Assembly: GCA_035533755.1 (NCBI GenBank)
Contig: DATLTC010000056.1
Location: 31,446 to 95,445 of the forward strand
DNA: 64,000 nucleotides
Direction of reading: 5' to 3'
Source: Gemmatimonadaceae bacterium
Lineage (GTDB): Bacteria > Gemmatimonadota > Gemmatimonadetes > Gemmatimonadales > Gemmatimonadaceae
Every line of letters starts with the position of its first letter. Positions within the stretch are counted from its first letter, which is position 1. Position numbers and translations under genes: made by a program. Positions 17,864 through 27,701 of this stretch are shown here, one piece after another. The notes under the pieces are model-generated. The model had not been told where the DNA came from. It searched no databases and saw nothing but the letters and a program-made list of their open reading frames with translations.

Positions 17864-19330
17864 ATGACCATCAATGACGGCACTTTTACGGCCGAGACCC
17901 CCCTCATCATCCAGGGTGGGATGGGCGCCGGTGTATCCAACTGGATGCTCGCGCGCGCGGTATCCCTGCGTGGCCAGCTGGGCGTCGTGTCCGGTACGGT
18001 GATCGACACGATCTTCGTGCGGCGTCTGCAGGACGGCGACCCGGGCGGCCATCTGCGCCGCGCGATGGCGCACTTTCCCTGCCCGGCCATCGCCGAGTCG
18101 GCGCTCCACCGGTACTTCCATCCGGAGGGCCGCCCGGCCGGCACGCCCTACAAGGCCCTGCCCACCTACAAGCAGGTGGTGAGTGCCGCGCGCCAGCAGA
18201 TCACGATGCTGGCCAGCTTCGTGGAAGTGTGGCTGGCCAAGGAAGGCCACGACAATCCGGTGGGGATCAATCTCCTCACCAAGGTGCAGATGCCCAATCT
18301 GCCCACGCTGTACGGGGCGATGCTGGCCGGCGTGGACGTGGTGCTCATGGGCGCGGGCATCCCGCGCGAGATTCCCGGCGCGCTCGACGCCCTGGCCATC
18401 CACCAGCCGGCCGTCATCCGGTTCGACATCGAAGGGGTAGGCGGCGACGCCGAGTACCTCACGTTCGACCCGGGCGAGCACGGCGCGATGCTGGCCACGC
18501 TCAAGCGCCCCAAGTTCTACCCCATCGTCGCCGCCACTTCACTCGCCACCACGCTGGCCCGCAAGGCCAACGGCCGGGTGGACGGCTTCGTGATCGAGGG
18601 CCCCACGGCGGGCGGCCACAACGCGCCGCCGCGCGGCGATCTCAAGCTGTCGGACAAGGGCGAGCCGGTGTACGGCGAGCGCGACGTGGTGGATCTCGCC
18701 AAGATTCGCGAACTCGGCCTTCCGTTCTGGCTGGCCGGAGGCCAGGGGTCGCCGGCCGGCCTGCGGGCCGCGCTCGACGCCGGCGCCGCGGGGATCCAGG
18801 TGGGAACGTTGTTCGCGTTCTCCGATGAGTCGGGGGTGATTCCCGGGCTCAAGGAAGAGGTGCTGGCGGGGGTGAACCGGGGCGAGGTCAACGTGCGCAC
18901 CGATCCGCGCGCGTCGCCCACCGGATATCCGTTCAAACTCGTGGAGATGGCGGCCGGCGACTACCAGCGTCCCACGCGCGAGCGGATCTGTGACCTCGGG
19001 TATCTGCGCGTGGCGTACCGCAAGGACGCCGGGGGGCTCGGATATCGCTGCCCCGCCGAGCCGGTGGATGCCTACGTGGCCAAGGGCGGGACGGTGGCCG
19101 AGACCGAGGGACGGCGGTGCCTGTGCAACGCGCTGCTGGCGAACATCGGGCACGGGCAGGTGCGCCCGCATTGGGACGACGAGCTGCCGTTGCTCACGAG
19201 CGGCGACGATCTCATGGCGATGGCGCCCTTCCTGCGGGGGCGCACCAGCTACTCGGCGGTCGAGGTGCTGGACTATCTGCTCTCGGGCGTCACCGCGCTC
19301 GCCGCTTCGCCGCCAGTCGCTGCAGTCTGA
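17864..19330 (+). CDS. Nitronate monooxygenase-like FMN enzyme
   Basis: A 488-residue soluble flavoprotein of the 2-nitropropane dioxygenase/FabK family. The N-terminal IIQGGMGAGVSNW, the central VIEGPTAGGHNAPPRG and GIQVGTLFAF are FMN-barrel signatures. It is longer than typical nitronate monooxygenases (about 320-380 residues) because of extra C-terminal sequence after about residue 360, so it may act on another substrate, as PfaD-like relatives do. It is transcribed away from the cbb3 operon, and its last 41 bp overlap the convergent V-ATPase subunit D gene. Confidence 0.75.
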   Translation: MTINDGTFTAETPLIIQGGMGAGVSNWMLARAVSLRGQLGVVSGTVIDTIFVRRLQDGDPGGHLRRAMAHFPCPAIAESALHRYFHPEGRPAGTPYKALPTYKQVVSAARQQITMLASFVEVWLAKEGHDNPVGINLLTKVQMPNLPTLYGAMLAGVDVVLMGAGIPREIPGALDALAIHQPAVIRFDIEGVGGDAEYLTFDPGEHGAMLATLKRPKFYPIVAATSLATTLARKANGRVDGFVIEGPTAGGHNAPPRGDLKLSDKGEPVYGERDVVDLAKIRELGLPFWLAGGQGSPAGLRAALDAGAAGIQVGTLFAFSDESGVIPGLKEEVLAGVNRGEVNVRTDPRASPTGYPFKLVEMAAGDYQRPTRERICDLGYLRVAYRKDAGGLGYRCPAEPVDAYVAKGGTVAETEGRRCLCNALLANIGHGQVRPHWDDELPLLTSGDDLMAMAPFLRGRTSYSAVEVLDYLLSGVTALAASPPVAAV

Positions 19331-19925
19331 GCCGTTCCTCGCGTTCGCGTTCGTCGAGGTCGCGCCGCACCGAGACGATCTGGGTCTGGAGGGCGGGCGC
19401 CACGCGCTGCTCCAGAGTGCGCAGCCGCCGCGAGGTGGTGGCCACGGCGTCGCTCAACCGCCGCACCCGTTGCTCGCGCGGCGCCGCCTCGATCAACAGT
19501 TCGGCGAAGATCTCGTAGCGCCGCGCGGCCTCCTCGACCGCCATCCCCACGTCGCCCGGCGCCAGTCCGCGGGCGTCAAGCGTGCGCTGCAGGGCCGGCC
19601 GCTGGATCACGTCGCTCACCGCCAGTCCCCAGATCTGTGCCGGCCGCACCTCCACCCGCGGATCGCCGGTGGGCCATGCCATCGCGGTGAGCCCCGAGAT
19701 CCCGTGCGCCGCGAGCGCGCCGGCCAGCGCTTCGGCGGCGGCATTCGCGCTGTCGGCCAGTTGTTGGCGCACGTCCACCGCCGGCCGGGCGAGCTTGAAC
19801 AGCTCCGCCACCAACGCCTCGCGCTTGCGCCGGGTGAGCGATGCGCCCTTGAGCACGCGGGCGAGGCGCCGGCGCGCGCCGAGCAGGCTGGCCCGCGTGG
19901 GGGCGATGCGATCGCGCGCGCTCAT
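19290..19925 (-). CDS. atpD: V-type ATPase subunit D (central stalk)
   Basis: A 211-residue coiled-coil subunit of the rotating central stalk. The start APTRASLLGARRRLARVLKG is the classic subunit-D N-terminus, and the C-terminal helix (RRLRTLEQRVAPALQTQI) pairs with it. Last gene of the operon; its ATG overlaps the subunit B stop (ATGA). Its 3' end overlaps the convergent monooxygenase gene. Confidence 0.93.
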   Translation of the reverse strand: MSARDRIAPTRASLLGARRRLARVLKGASLTRRKREALVAELFKLARPAVDVRQQLADSANAAAEALAGALAAHGISGLTAMAWPTGDPRVEVRPAQIWGLAVSDVIQRPALQRTLDARGLAPGDVGMAVEEAARRYEIFAELLIEAAPREQRVRRLSDAVATTSRRLRTLEQRVAPALQTQIVSVRRDLDEREREERLRLQRLAAKRRAR

Positions 19926-21319
19926 GGCGCCTCGCGCCGGGCCACATCCTCGCGGCGCGCCTCGAGCGTGGCGTCGCTCAGGCGCGCGAGGTCGTCGCGG
20001 GGCAGCGTCTCCAGCAGCTTCCACCCGACCTCGAAGGTGTCGTCGATGGTGCGGCGTCCCTCCGGCTGATTCACGAACTCGCGCTCGAACCGGTCGGCCA
20101 GCGCGAATGCGCGGCGGTCGGCGTCCGGCAGTCCCGATTCGCCGACGATCGCGGCCATCGTGCGCGCCTCGCGTCCGCGGGCGTACGTGGCGTAGAGTTG
20201 GTCGCTCCACTCGCGGTGCTCCCTGCGCGTGCGCTCGGCGCCGATGCCGGCGTTCATGAGTCGGGACAGCGACGGCAACACGTCGATGGGGGGGGCGATG
20301 CCGCTGCGGTGCAGGTCGCGGGAGAGCACGAGCTGGCCTTCGGTGATGTAGCCGGTGAGGTCGGGGATGGGGTGCGTGAGGTCGTCGTCGGGCATCGTGA
20401 CGATCGGGATCTGCGTGATCGAGCCCGGCTTGCCGGCGATGATCCCGGCGCGCTCGTAGATCGTGGCGAGATCGGTGTACATGTATCCGGGATATCCCCG
20501 GCGTCCCGGGATCTCCTCGCGAGCGGTGGCGATCTCGCGCAGCGCCTCGCAGTAGTGCGTCATGTCGGCGATCACGACCAGCACGTGGATGCCGCAGTCG
20601 AAGGCCAGGTACTCGGCCGCGGTGAGGGCGAGCCGCGGGGACAGGAGGCGCTCCACGGCCGGATGCGCGGCCTCGTTGAGATACAGCACGGTGCGCGGCA
20701 TCGCGCCGCTGGCCCGCACGCGGTCCATGAACTCGCGCGTCTCGCGCGCCGTGATGCCGACGCCGGCGAAGACGACCGCGAACGGCTCGCCGCGGGGCGC
20801 CCGCGCCCACTCCACGATGCGCCCCGCGAGATCCAGCGCCGGCAGTCCCGGCCCGCCGAACACCGGCAGCTTCTGGCCGCGCACCAGCGTATTCATCGCG
20901 TCGATGGCGCTGATGCCGGTCTCGATGAAATCCCGCGGCCGCGCGCGCCGCATGGGGTTGATGGGCGCCCCGTTGATCGGCCGTACGGCGTCGCCGATCG
21001 GCGCCGGGAGTCCATCCACCGGAGCGCCGTGTCCATCGAACGCGCGGCCCAGGAGCTCGCGTCCCACCACGGTCGTGGCCACGTCGCCCGTGAGGACCAC
21101 GTCGGCGCGGTCGGGCGCGAGGCCCACCGTGCTGTCGAGCAGCTGGATGGTCGTGAGGCGCTCGCCGGCATCGATCACCTGGCCGCGGCGGTCGGGCTGG
21201 CCGGGCAGCTCCACGCGCACCCACTCGCCGAGGGCCACGTGGCGCGTGTGCTCCACGAACAGCAGCGGGCCGGCCGCCGACGCGGCGCCGTGGTAGGTGC
21301 GTTCGGGCGCGGTGCTCAC
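19922..21319 (-). CDS. atpB: V-type ATPase subunit B (non-catalytic)
   Basis: A 465-residue regulatory nucleotide-binding subunit of the V1 head. It lacks a P-loop, as expected, and has the family sequences DFIETGISAIDAMNTLVRGQ, FAGVGITARETREFM and LPSLSRLMNAGIG. Overlaps subunit A upstream and D downstream by 4 bp each. Confidence 0.94.
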   Translation of the reverse strand: MSTAPERTYHGAASAAGPLLFVEHTRHVALGEWVRVELPGQPDRRGQVIDAGERLTTIQLLDSTVGLAPDRADVVLTGDVATTVVGRELLGRAFDGHGAPVDGLPAPIGDAVRPINGAPINPMRRARPRDFIETGISAIDAMNTLVRGQKLPVFGGPGLPALDLAGRIVEWARAPRGEPFAVVFAGVGITARETREFMDRVRASGAMPRTVLYLNEAAHPAVERLLSPRLALTAAEYLAFDCGIHVLVVIADMTHYCEALREIATAREEIPGRRGYPGYMYTDLATIYERAGIIAGKPGSITQIPIVTMPDDDLTHPIPDLTGYITEGQLVLSRDLHRSGIAPPIDVLPSLSRLMNAGIGAERTRREHREWSDQLYATYARGREARTMAAIVGESGLPDADRRAFALADRFEREFVNQPEGRRTIDDTFEVGWKLLETLPRDDLARLSDATLEARREDVARREAP

Positions 21320-23067
21320 GGGTGGGATCCTCCGGGGGGGCGTGGGGCCAGCGCCTGCACCGCCTCCCGCGCCTCGCGCGCGCGCGGCTCCAGTTCGTGC
21401 TCGGGCGCGTCACGCAGGGCGGCGAGGGCGCGCCACACCGGCGACAGGTCGAGCCGGGCAAATGCGATCCCGGCTCCGAGCGCCGCCTCGCCGGCGCGAT
21501 GCGCGTCGAGCGCGCACGCCGCCATCGCGTACGTCTTGGCCACCGAGGAGGCCGCGTCGTGCGGGTGGTACGCGTTCTGCCGCAGCACGATCTCGCGCAC
21601 CATCGCTGCGCAGTCCATGGTGAGGCGATCCGTGTCTTCCAACGCGTCGGGGCCCACCAGACTCGCGATGTCGCGCAGTTCGCGTTCGTGCTGCATGAGG
21701 TTCATGAGGCCCACGCGCACCTCCGACCAGCGCTCGCCGCCGTGCTCGGCAAACCACGACGCGATGCGCTCGACGTACAGCGAGTAGCTCGTCTCCCAAT
21801 CCACGGCCGGGAAGTGGCGCTGGTGGGCGAGCGACGGATCGAGCGCCCACATGGCGCCGGCCACGCGCAGCGACGCCTGGGTGACCGGCTCGGAGAAATC
21901 ACCGCCGGGCGGCGACACCGCGCCGATGATCGTCACGGCGCCGCGGCGCTCGGGCGCGCCCAGCGCGCGCGCGCGGCCGGCCCGTTCGAAGAACTGCCCC
22001 AGCCGGCTGGCCAGGTACGTGGGATAGCCCTCCTCGCCCGGCATCTCCTGCAGGCGCGCGGCCATCTCGCGCAGCGCTTCCGCCCAGCGCGACGCGCTGT
22101 CGATCATCAGCGCCACGCGGTGTCCCTGATCACGGAAGTACTCGGCGATCGTGACGCCGAAGTAGATGCTCGCCTCGCGCGCCGCCACCGGCATGTTGGA
22201 CGTGTTCGCCACCAGCACGGCGCGCTCCATGAGCGCGCGTCCGGTGCGGGGGTCCACGAGCGCGGGGAATTCGGTGAGCACGTCGGTCATCTCGTTGCCG
22301 CGCTCGCCGCAGCCCACGTACACGATGATGTCCGCGTCGGCGTGTCGGGCCAGCGACTGCTCGATGATCGTCTTGCCGGTGCCGAATCCGCCGGGGACGA
22401 TGGCGTTGCCGCCTTCGGCCACCGGGAAAAACAGGTCGAATACGCGCTGTCCGGTGACGAACGGCCGCTCGTAGCCCAGCCGCTCGGCCAGGGGCCGCGC
22501 GATGCGCACCGGCCAGCGGTGCGCCAGATGCAGCGGCGTGCCGTCATCCAGCGCGCCGATGGGATCGTCCACGTGATACGAACCGGTGGCGAGATGCGCC
22601 ACGCGGCCGCGCACATGGGGTGGCACGAGAATCTGGTGCGAGAACCCCTGGCTCTCCGGCACGGCGCCGAGCACGTCGCCGGGTGCGACGTCGGCGCCCG
22701 CGGGAACGGCCGCGGTGAAGCTCCAGAGACTCCCGGCGTCGAGCGTATCGGCGGCCGTGCCCGGGGCGATGAAATCACCCGTCGCTTCGGCCACGCGGGC
22801 CAGCGGGCGTCCCACGCCGTCCAGCACCGAGCCCAGGAGGCCGGGCCCGAGTTGCGCGGTGAGCGTGGTCCCCGAAAACTCCACTGGTGCGCCCAGGCGC
22901 AGGCCGGTGGTGTCCTCGTACACCTGCAACGTGGCCACGTCGCGTTCCTGCCGCACGACCTCGGCCAACAGACGCCGCTCGCCCACGTACGCCAGCTCAT
23001 AGAGCGCGGCGGCGCAGGGGCCGGCTTCGACCAGGGCGCCGGCGATGCGCGTGATCGCGGCGTTCAT
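21316..23067 (-). CDS. atpA: V-type ATPase subunit A (catalytic)
   Basis: A 583-residue catalytic subunit. The P-loop GGFGTGKT lies at about residues 226-233 (GAFGCGKT in many relatives), followed by GCGERGNEMTDVL and the adenine-site region SRLGQFFERAGR. The subunit-A-specific insert before the P-loop distinguishes it from F-type beta. The frame is open to 23412, but ATG 23067 overlaps the subunit F stop and gives the normal N-terminus. Confidence 0.95.
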   Translation of the reverse strand: MNAAITRIAGALVEAGPCAAALYELAYVGERRLLAEVVRQERDVATLQVYEDTTGLRLGAPVEFSGTTLTAQLGPGLLGSVLDGVGRPLARVAEATGDFIAPGTAADTLDAGSLWSFTAAVPAGADVAPGDVLGAVPESQGFSHQILVPPHVRGRVAHLATGSYHVDDPIGALDDGTPLHLAHRWPVRIARPLAERLGYERPFVTGQRVFDLFFPVAEGGNAIVPGGFGTGKTIIEQSLARHADADIIVYVGCGERGNEMTDVLTEFPALVDPRTGRALMERAVLVANTSNMPVAAREASIYFGVTIAEYFRDQGHRVALMIDSASRWAEALREMAARLQEMPGEEGYPTYLASRLGQFFERAGRARALGAPERRGAVTIIGAVSPPGGDFSEPVTQASLRVAGAMWALDPSLAHQRHFPAVDWETSYSLYVERIASWFAEHGGERWSEVRVGLMNLMQHERELRDIASLVGPDALEDTDRLTMDCAAMVREIVLRQNAYHPHDAASSVAKTYAMAACALDAHRAGEAALGAGIAFARLDLSPVWRALAALRDAPEHELEPRAREAREAVQALAPRPPGGSHP

Positions 23068-23393
23068 TGCAGCCTCACGCGATAGCCGATCGCTCGCCGC
23101 AACAACTCCAGGATGTACGCCTCGGCATGCTCGGTCGCGGCGCCCCACTCGGCGCGCGGGACGGGAACGACGATCGGCAGCGCCCGATTCTCCAGGTCGC
23201 GGCGCAGCGTGGCGGGAAAGGCGTCGAACAGCGGCTGCTCGATGAGCAGAATCCCGAGGTCCGATGACTCCACCAATCGCATCACGCGCTCGGCGGCGAG
23301 CGTGGGCGTTACGGCGTCCTCGGCGGGAAGCCCGGCCAGGCGGAGGCCCGCGGCCAGCGCCGGCGATGCCACGGCTCGCACGCGGAAGCTCAC
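23064..23393 (-). CDS. atpF: V-type ATPase subunit F
   Basis: A 109-residue Rossmann-like subunit of the central stalk. It shows the hydrophobic core GILLIEQPLFDAF and a C-terminal helix (EAYILELLRRAIGYRVRLQ). Recognised mainly from size, fold pattern and position between C and A with 4-bp overlaps on both sides. Confidence 0.85.
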   Translation of the reverse strand: MSFRVRAVASPALAAGLRLAGLPAEDAVTPTLAAERVMRLVESSDLGILLIEQPLFDAFPATLRRDLENRALPIVVPVPRAEWGAATEHAEAYILELLRRAIGYRVRLQ

Positions 23394-24403
23394 GCGGCCT
23401 CCTCGAGATCACCCACCCGCAGCGCCGCCGGAACGCCCAGCGATATCTGCCACAGGATGCGGAGCAGGGCGCGATGCTCCACGCGCAAGCGCAACACGTA
23501 GCAGATGACCGGAGCCATCCCGAGCGGCTCCCGGCGCGACCGGCGGAGGAATTCGGCGAGTAGCGCCGTGAGGGCGGCGTCGTCCGCGGTCTGCGTCGTG
23601 GCCAGGAGCGCCACGTGGAGCGGCGTGTGGGCCACGCGCGCCTGCATGCGTCTGACGAGGGTCTCGGGGCGGTGCGATTCGGCCGCCTGTTGCAGATCCT
23701 CCAGGTGCACCAGCGCGCCGCCGCTCACGAACAGGGCGTGGGGCGTGGCATCGGACCGCTGCTCGGCGAGGAGGCGGGCGGCCCAGAGGTTCTGGAGGTC
23801 GATGCTGCGCTGCACGTACAGGCGGAGCGCGGCGTCCCCGTGGCGCGCGGCGCTCAGCGCGCGCGCCGCCCAGGCGCGCATGACCGCCTGGTCGATGGAG
23901 AACAGGTCGGGGCGGTCGAGATGCGCTTCCGCGGCCAGCGCGCGCGCGAATGGATGCCGCAGCGCGAGCAGGGCGGCGGCGATCGAGGAGATGTCGCCCA
24001 GCAGGGCCAGCTCGCCGAGGGCACGGGCGGGCAGGGCCGGGGTGGGCACGAGGCCGGCCGTGCGCAATTCCGGCGCCACGCCGGCCACGGCGCCGCGCAC
24101 GAGCGCACGGATCGAGCGGCGGTCCTCGTCTTCGAGCAACGGTACGAGCAGGTCGTCGTCGTCGCGGCTCCAGCGCGCGAGCGTGGCCAGGCGCCGCGAC
24201 GCCACGCCCCGAACGGCCGCTTCGACGGCGCGCTCGTCCGGCGGCGGCGCGTTGGGCGCGAACGCCAGGTACGCCATGCGCTCGAGCGCATCGCTGAACG
24301 CGCGGCGGTCGGCGGATAGCGCGAGCGCGTGCAACGTGGCCGGCGTGAGCAGGCGGCTGGAGAGCCCGCGGGCGCGCGTGACGAGGGGTCCCCAGGTGGT
24401 CAT
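23390..24403 (-). CDS. atpC: V-type ATPase subunit C
   Basis: A 337-residue helical protein at the position of the socket that joins the central stalk to the membrane ring. Features are weakly conserved: GDISSIAAALLALRHPFARAL and the C-terminal LRVEHRALLRILWQISLG, which resembles the subunit C/d terminus. Assignment leans on operon order between E and F. Confidence 0.8.
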   Translation of the reverse strand: MTTWGPLVTRARGLSSRLLTPATLHALALSADRRAFSDALERMAYLAFAPNAPPPDERAVEAAVRGVASRRLATLARWSRDDDDLLVPLLEDEDRRSIRALVRGAVAGVAPELRTAGLVPTPALPARALGELALLGDISSIAAALLALRHPFARALAAEAHLDRPDLFSIDQAVMRAWAARALSAARHGDAALRLYVQRSIDLQNLWAARLLAEQRSDATPHALFVSGGALVHLEDLQQAAESHRPETLVRRMQARVAHTPLHVALLATTQTADDAALTALLAEFLRRSRREPLGMAPVICYVLRLRVEHRALLRILWQISLGVPAALRVGDLEEAA

Positions 24404-25017
24404 GGCGCGGGCTCCCCGTGGGCAGGCCCGGTCTCGATCGCGTGCACCGCTTGGATCGACAGCGCCTGCGCCATGCGGCGCAGGCGGGCCACGAAGGTGG
24501 CGTCCACGCGCACCGTGCCGTCCACGTGTTCGAGCATCGCGCCCAGCGGCACGGACTCATCGATCACGACCGGCGCGGGGGCGAGTCCGAGCGCGGCCAT
24601 CGCCGCCTGCACCGCCGCCGCCGCCGCGGTGGAGCAGCGCACGCGGATCTCGCCGGCGGGCAGATAGGGCACTGCTTCGCCGACGATCGGAGTCAACCGC
24701 CGAGCCAGGTCGGGGTCGGCGGCGAGACCGGCAAGCTGCCGCTCCGCGGCGGCGAACACCCGCGCGACAAAGGCCTCGCGCGACTCGAGGGGCGCGCGCA
24801 TCGTCTCCTGGGCAATCTGGGCCCGCGCGGCGTCGCGTTCGAGCCCGAGCGCGCGCTCCCGTTCGCCCACCGCCGCGGCGCGTCGGCGCTCCCGCTGGGC
24901 CGCCGCGGCCTGCAGCACGCGGTCCGCCTCGGCCCTCGCCGTTGCGGAACGCTCGGCGATCGCATGGTCCGCGTCGCGCCGCAGCTGCTCGAGTAGCGGG
25001 CCGGCCTCGACCGGCAT
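24400..25017 (-). CDS. atpE: V-type ATPase subunit E (peripheral stalk)
   Basis: A 205-residue protein whose first 100 residues form a long, charged Arg/Glu/Ala-rich coiled coil, followed by a small alpha/beta domain with VDATFVARLRRM near the end. This is the peripheral-stalk subunit E plan. It ends 4 bp before subunit C begins, by overlap, and follows the proteolipid gene by 3 bp. Confidence 0.87.
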   Translation of the reverse strand: MPVEAGPLLEQLRRDADHAIAERSATARAEADRVLQAAAAQRERRRAAAVGERERALGLERDAARAQIAQETMRAPLESREAFVARVFAAAERQLAGLAADPDLARRLTPIVGEAVPYLPAGEIRVRCSTAAAAAVQAAMAALGLAPAPVVIDESVPLGAMLEHVDGTVRVDATFVARLRRMAQALSIQAVHAIETGPAHGEPAP

Positions 25018-25020
25018 CGG

Positions 25021-25248
25021 TCAGGCTCCGCCGCCGGCTCGGAGGAGGATCAGCACGGCCACGATGAATCCGAGGATCACCATGGTCTCGGGAATGGCGA
25101 CGAGCACGATGATCGTCCCCGCGAGCTCGGGCTTCTCCGCCAGCGCGGCGGCGCCGGCGCTGCCGATCTTGGATTGGGCCCACGCGGTGGCGAGGGCGGC
25201 CACGCTCATCACGCCGGCGGCACTGAGTACGATCCACATCATGTTCAT
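25021..25248 (-). CDS. atpK: V-type ATPase proteolipid subunit K
   Basis: A 75-residue two-helix hairpin that forms the rotor ring. The second helix has the ion-binding carboxylate Glu in AIPETMVILGF (about residue 54). It is a single-hairpin c-type subunit rather than the double-hairpin form of Enterococcus. Whether it carries protons or sodium cannot be decided. The ATG at 25248 overlaps the subunit I stop (ATGA); it is too short to stand out. Confidence 0.9.
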   Translation of the reverse strand: MNMMWIVLSAAGVMSVAALATAWAQSKIGSAGAAALAEKPELAGTIIVLVAIPETMVILGFIVAVLILLRAGGGA

Positions 25249-27149
25249 GACGATGTCCTCGACGTCTCGGGTGCGGGCGGCGCGAAGCGATGACCGAAAG
25301 GCGTGTACGGTTGCCCGCCCGGGCTGTAGAACTTTCCAAAGAACTCCACATAGTGGAGGCGGAACGCGTGAATCGCCGGGCTGAACACGCCGATAGCGAA
25401 GTTCACGAGATGGAACAGCAGCGCGAACACCAGGCCCACCACGGTGCTGCCCACGGCGCCGGCCATCTGATTGGCGACGACGGCCAGCATCACCGACGCG
25501 GTGCCGATGGCCATGATGCGCGCGTAGGACAGCACGTTGCCGAGCGTGGCCAGCAGCTCCACCGGCGCGATGAGCCCCTCGGCGAACACGAGCACCGGAA
25601 AGGCAATCAGGAGCACGACCACCGCCGGCGTGAACAGCCGGGAGGGGAGCACCTCGAACGCGGCGAGCAGCGCGGCCACGACCAACAGCACCATCAACGC
25701 CGACACGCCGCTGCCCAGCGCGTGCTTGGGCTCCTTGCGGTACGACGTGATGGCGCCGAGCACGAGACCGAGCACCACGTGCACCACGCCGAGTCCGACG
25801 GCCGCGGCGAGCGCGGCGAACACCGCGCGTTCGCGATCGAAGATGATCGGGTGGAGGCCGAACAGCCGGAGGCCGAGGTCTCCGAAGTACTCGCCGTACA
25901 GTACGCCGAAGATGATCGTGAACGCGGCGCACGGTCCGGCGATCCGGGCCGCGGTCTGGAGGAGTGAACCCGGCCGGGCGCGCGCGTGCACCAGCAGGGC
26001 CAGGCCGGCGAGCAGCACACCGTACCCCGCGTCGCCGAGCATCATGCCGAACATCAGCGGAAAGAACACGGCCACGAACGGTGTGGGATCGATCGTGCCG
26101 TAGCGTGGCAGCGGGAGCAGACCGATCACGGCCTCGAATGGGCGGAACAGCCTGGGATTCGACAGGACCACCGGCGCGTCTTGCGCTCCCCAGTCCTCGC
26201 GCGCCACGGTCTCGACCACCACCGTGGGGCCGACGGCGGCGGAGATGCGGCGCGTCAATCCGGGCACGCTCCGCTCGGGCAGCCACCCCTCGATGGCGAA
26301 CGCGTGCGGCGTGACCGCCGTGTGCTCGTGGGCGCTGGCGGCGGCCAGCCAATCCTCGATCGCGGCGCGAGCCGCGCGCAGTTCGGGGCCGCGGGCGCGG
26401 GCCATCTCCCGGCGCTCGGCGCGGCAGGCCTCGACCTCCGCCGGAATGTCGACCAGGCGCGCGAGCATCCTGGGCACCGCCTGCTCGAGGGGCATGTCGC
26501 GGTACGCCGCGGGCAGCGGAACCTCGGGCACTCGCGCCTCGGCTAGCCGCGCGTCGAGCTTGGCGCTGAATTCGCGGGGCAGGACGAGGAGGATGGCCAG
26601 GTCGCCGCCCGCGAGCTCGCGCGTGGTCATCGAGAACTCCGCGCCCAATTGGTCGCGGAGCGCCTTGGCAAGGGTATCGACCGTGGCCCGCCCCGACTCG
26701 GGTACGACCACGGCGTGGCTGGTGAGGCGGGGCGTGTCCGCCACCCGACGCACCGCCGGCAGCACCGCGGAGAGGAAATCGCGGTAGCGGGTGACGAGCG
26801 CCCGTTCCTCGTCCAGCGCGGTCTCGCGGCTTCGCAGCGCGCGGGCCTCGCGCGCCGTGTGATTGGCCAGGCGCGCCCAGCGCGCGAAGTCCTGCACGGT
26901 GGCGTTGCGTTGCGCCGGCCCGGTGCCGGCGACGGCGAGGGCGCGCAGCGCCTCGTCGGTCTCGTCGAGCGCGCGCATCAGTTGCGCGCGGCGCCGCTCG
27001 GCGCGCGGGTCGAGGTGCGCCGACTGCACGCCGGCGCGGCTCCGCGCCTCGGCCAGTTGGAGCTGCCCGAAGTCCTGCACGGCTTGGAGCGCGTCGTCGA
27101 ACCGGTCTCTGGGTCCGAGCACGCGCACCCGCGCCATGGGGATGATCAT
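25245..27149 (-). CDS. atpI: V-type ATPase subunit I (a subunit)
   Basis: A 634-residue subunit with a soluble N-terminal half (about 1-340, long coiled coils) and a membrane C-terminal half that forms the ion path. Family sequences include FFPLMFGMMLGDAGYGVLL, GVLYGEYFGDL and LSYARIMAIG, which contains the essential Arg. Overlaps subunit G upstream and K downstream by 4 bp. Confidence 0.94.
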   Translation of the reverse strand: MIIPMARVRVLGPRDRFDDALQAVQDFGQLQLAEARSRAGVQSAHLDPRAERRRAQLMRALDETDEALRALAVAGTGPAQRNATVQDFARWARLANHTAREARALRSRETALDEERALVTRYRDFLSAVLPAVRRVADTPRLTSHAVVVPESGRATVDTLAKALRDQLGAEFSMTTRELAGGDLAILLVLPREFSAKLDARLAEARVPEVPLPAAYRDMPLEQAVPRMLARLVDIPAEVEACRAERREMARARGPELRAARAAIEDWLAAASAHEHTAVTPHAFAIEGWLPERSVPGLTRRISAAVGPTVVVETVAREDWGAQDAPVVLSNPRLFRPFEAVIGLLPLPRYGTIDPTPFVAVFFPLMFGMMLGDAGYGVLLAGLALLVHARARPGSLLQTAARIAGPCAAFTIIFGVLYGEYFGDLGLRLFGLHPIIFDRERAVFAALAAAVGLGVVHVVLGLVLGAITSYRKEPKHALGSGVSALMVLLVVAALLAAFEVLPSRLFTPAVVVLLIAFPVLVFAEGLIAPVELLATLGNVLSYARIMAIGTASVMLAVVANQMAGAVGSTVVGLVFALLFHLVNFAIGVFSPAIHAFRLHYVEFFGKFYSPGGQPYTPFGHRFAPPAPETSRTSS

Positions 27150-27508
27150 GACACGGGGGTTGCCGGCGCGACGACGGTGAGCAGCCGTTCGGCGATCGCG
27201 GCGATCGTCACGTCGTCGGCCTCGGCGAACAGCCGCGCGCGGCGATCGGCCTCGGCGCGAACCGCATTGGCGTCCGTCACGCGCTGCGTGGCGGCCTGCT
27301 CGTCGAGCAGCTGCAGGATGTGGCGCAACTCGCGCTCCGCCTGTTCGTCGGCAGCGGCCGCCGCGGCGCGCGCTTCAACCATCAGGCGCTCGGCCTCGCG
27401 CTCGGCACGCTGCAGGTCCAGCCCGACCTCCCGCTCTGCCTCGAGGAGCGCATCGAGCGCGGACGGATCGCCGTGCGCAGCCGGCGCATGCGGTGTGGCG
27501 TTGAACAT
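27146..27508 (-). CDS. V-type ATPase subunit G/H (stator coiled coil)
   Basis: A 120-residue protein consisting largely of one Ala/Glu/Arg-rich coiled coil (residues 20-100), with a short C-terminal segment. It is the first gene of the ATPase operon and overlaps subunit I by 4 bp, the place of the peripheral-stalk G/H subunit. The chosen ATG follows a strong AAGGGGGAGG ribosome-binding site; upstream codons lack a better one. Confidence 0.8.
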   Translation of the reverse strand: MFNATPHAPAAHGDPSALDALLEAEREVGLDLQRAEREAERLMVEARAAAAAADEQAERELRHILQLLDEQAATQRVTDANAVRAEADRRARLFAEADDVTIAAIAERLLTVVAPATPVS

Positions 27509-27701
27509 GATCCCCTCCCCCTTGTGGGTCGGGTGCGGGTGCAGGCCCACGTTCCTAGATTCGAATTCGGCCCTGCCCCTTGGCATCGGGGGTGTGCCCC
27601 GGACACTGTGAGGAATTCACCGACCGTAGCAGCGCTGAGGCGGTTACCTCGTGCCGGACGCGCTGTCGTCCACGCGAGCGGCGACCAGCCGGCCGGCGGC
27701 G
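27509..27701. other. V-ATPase upstream region
   Basis: No gene was recognised here. The stretch must hold the minus-strand promoter of the V-ATPase operon. I saw no clear operator or hairpin. Confidence 0.4.
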
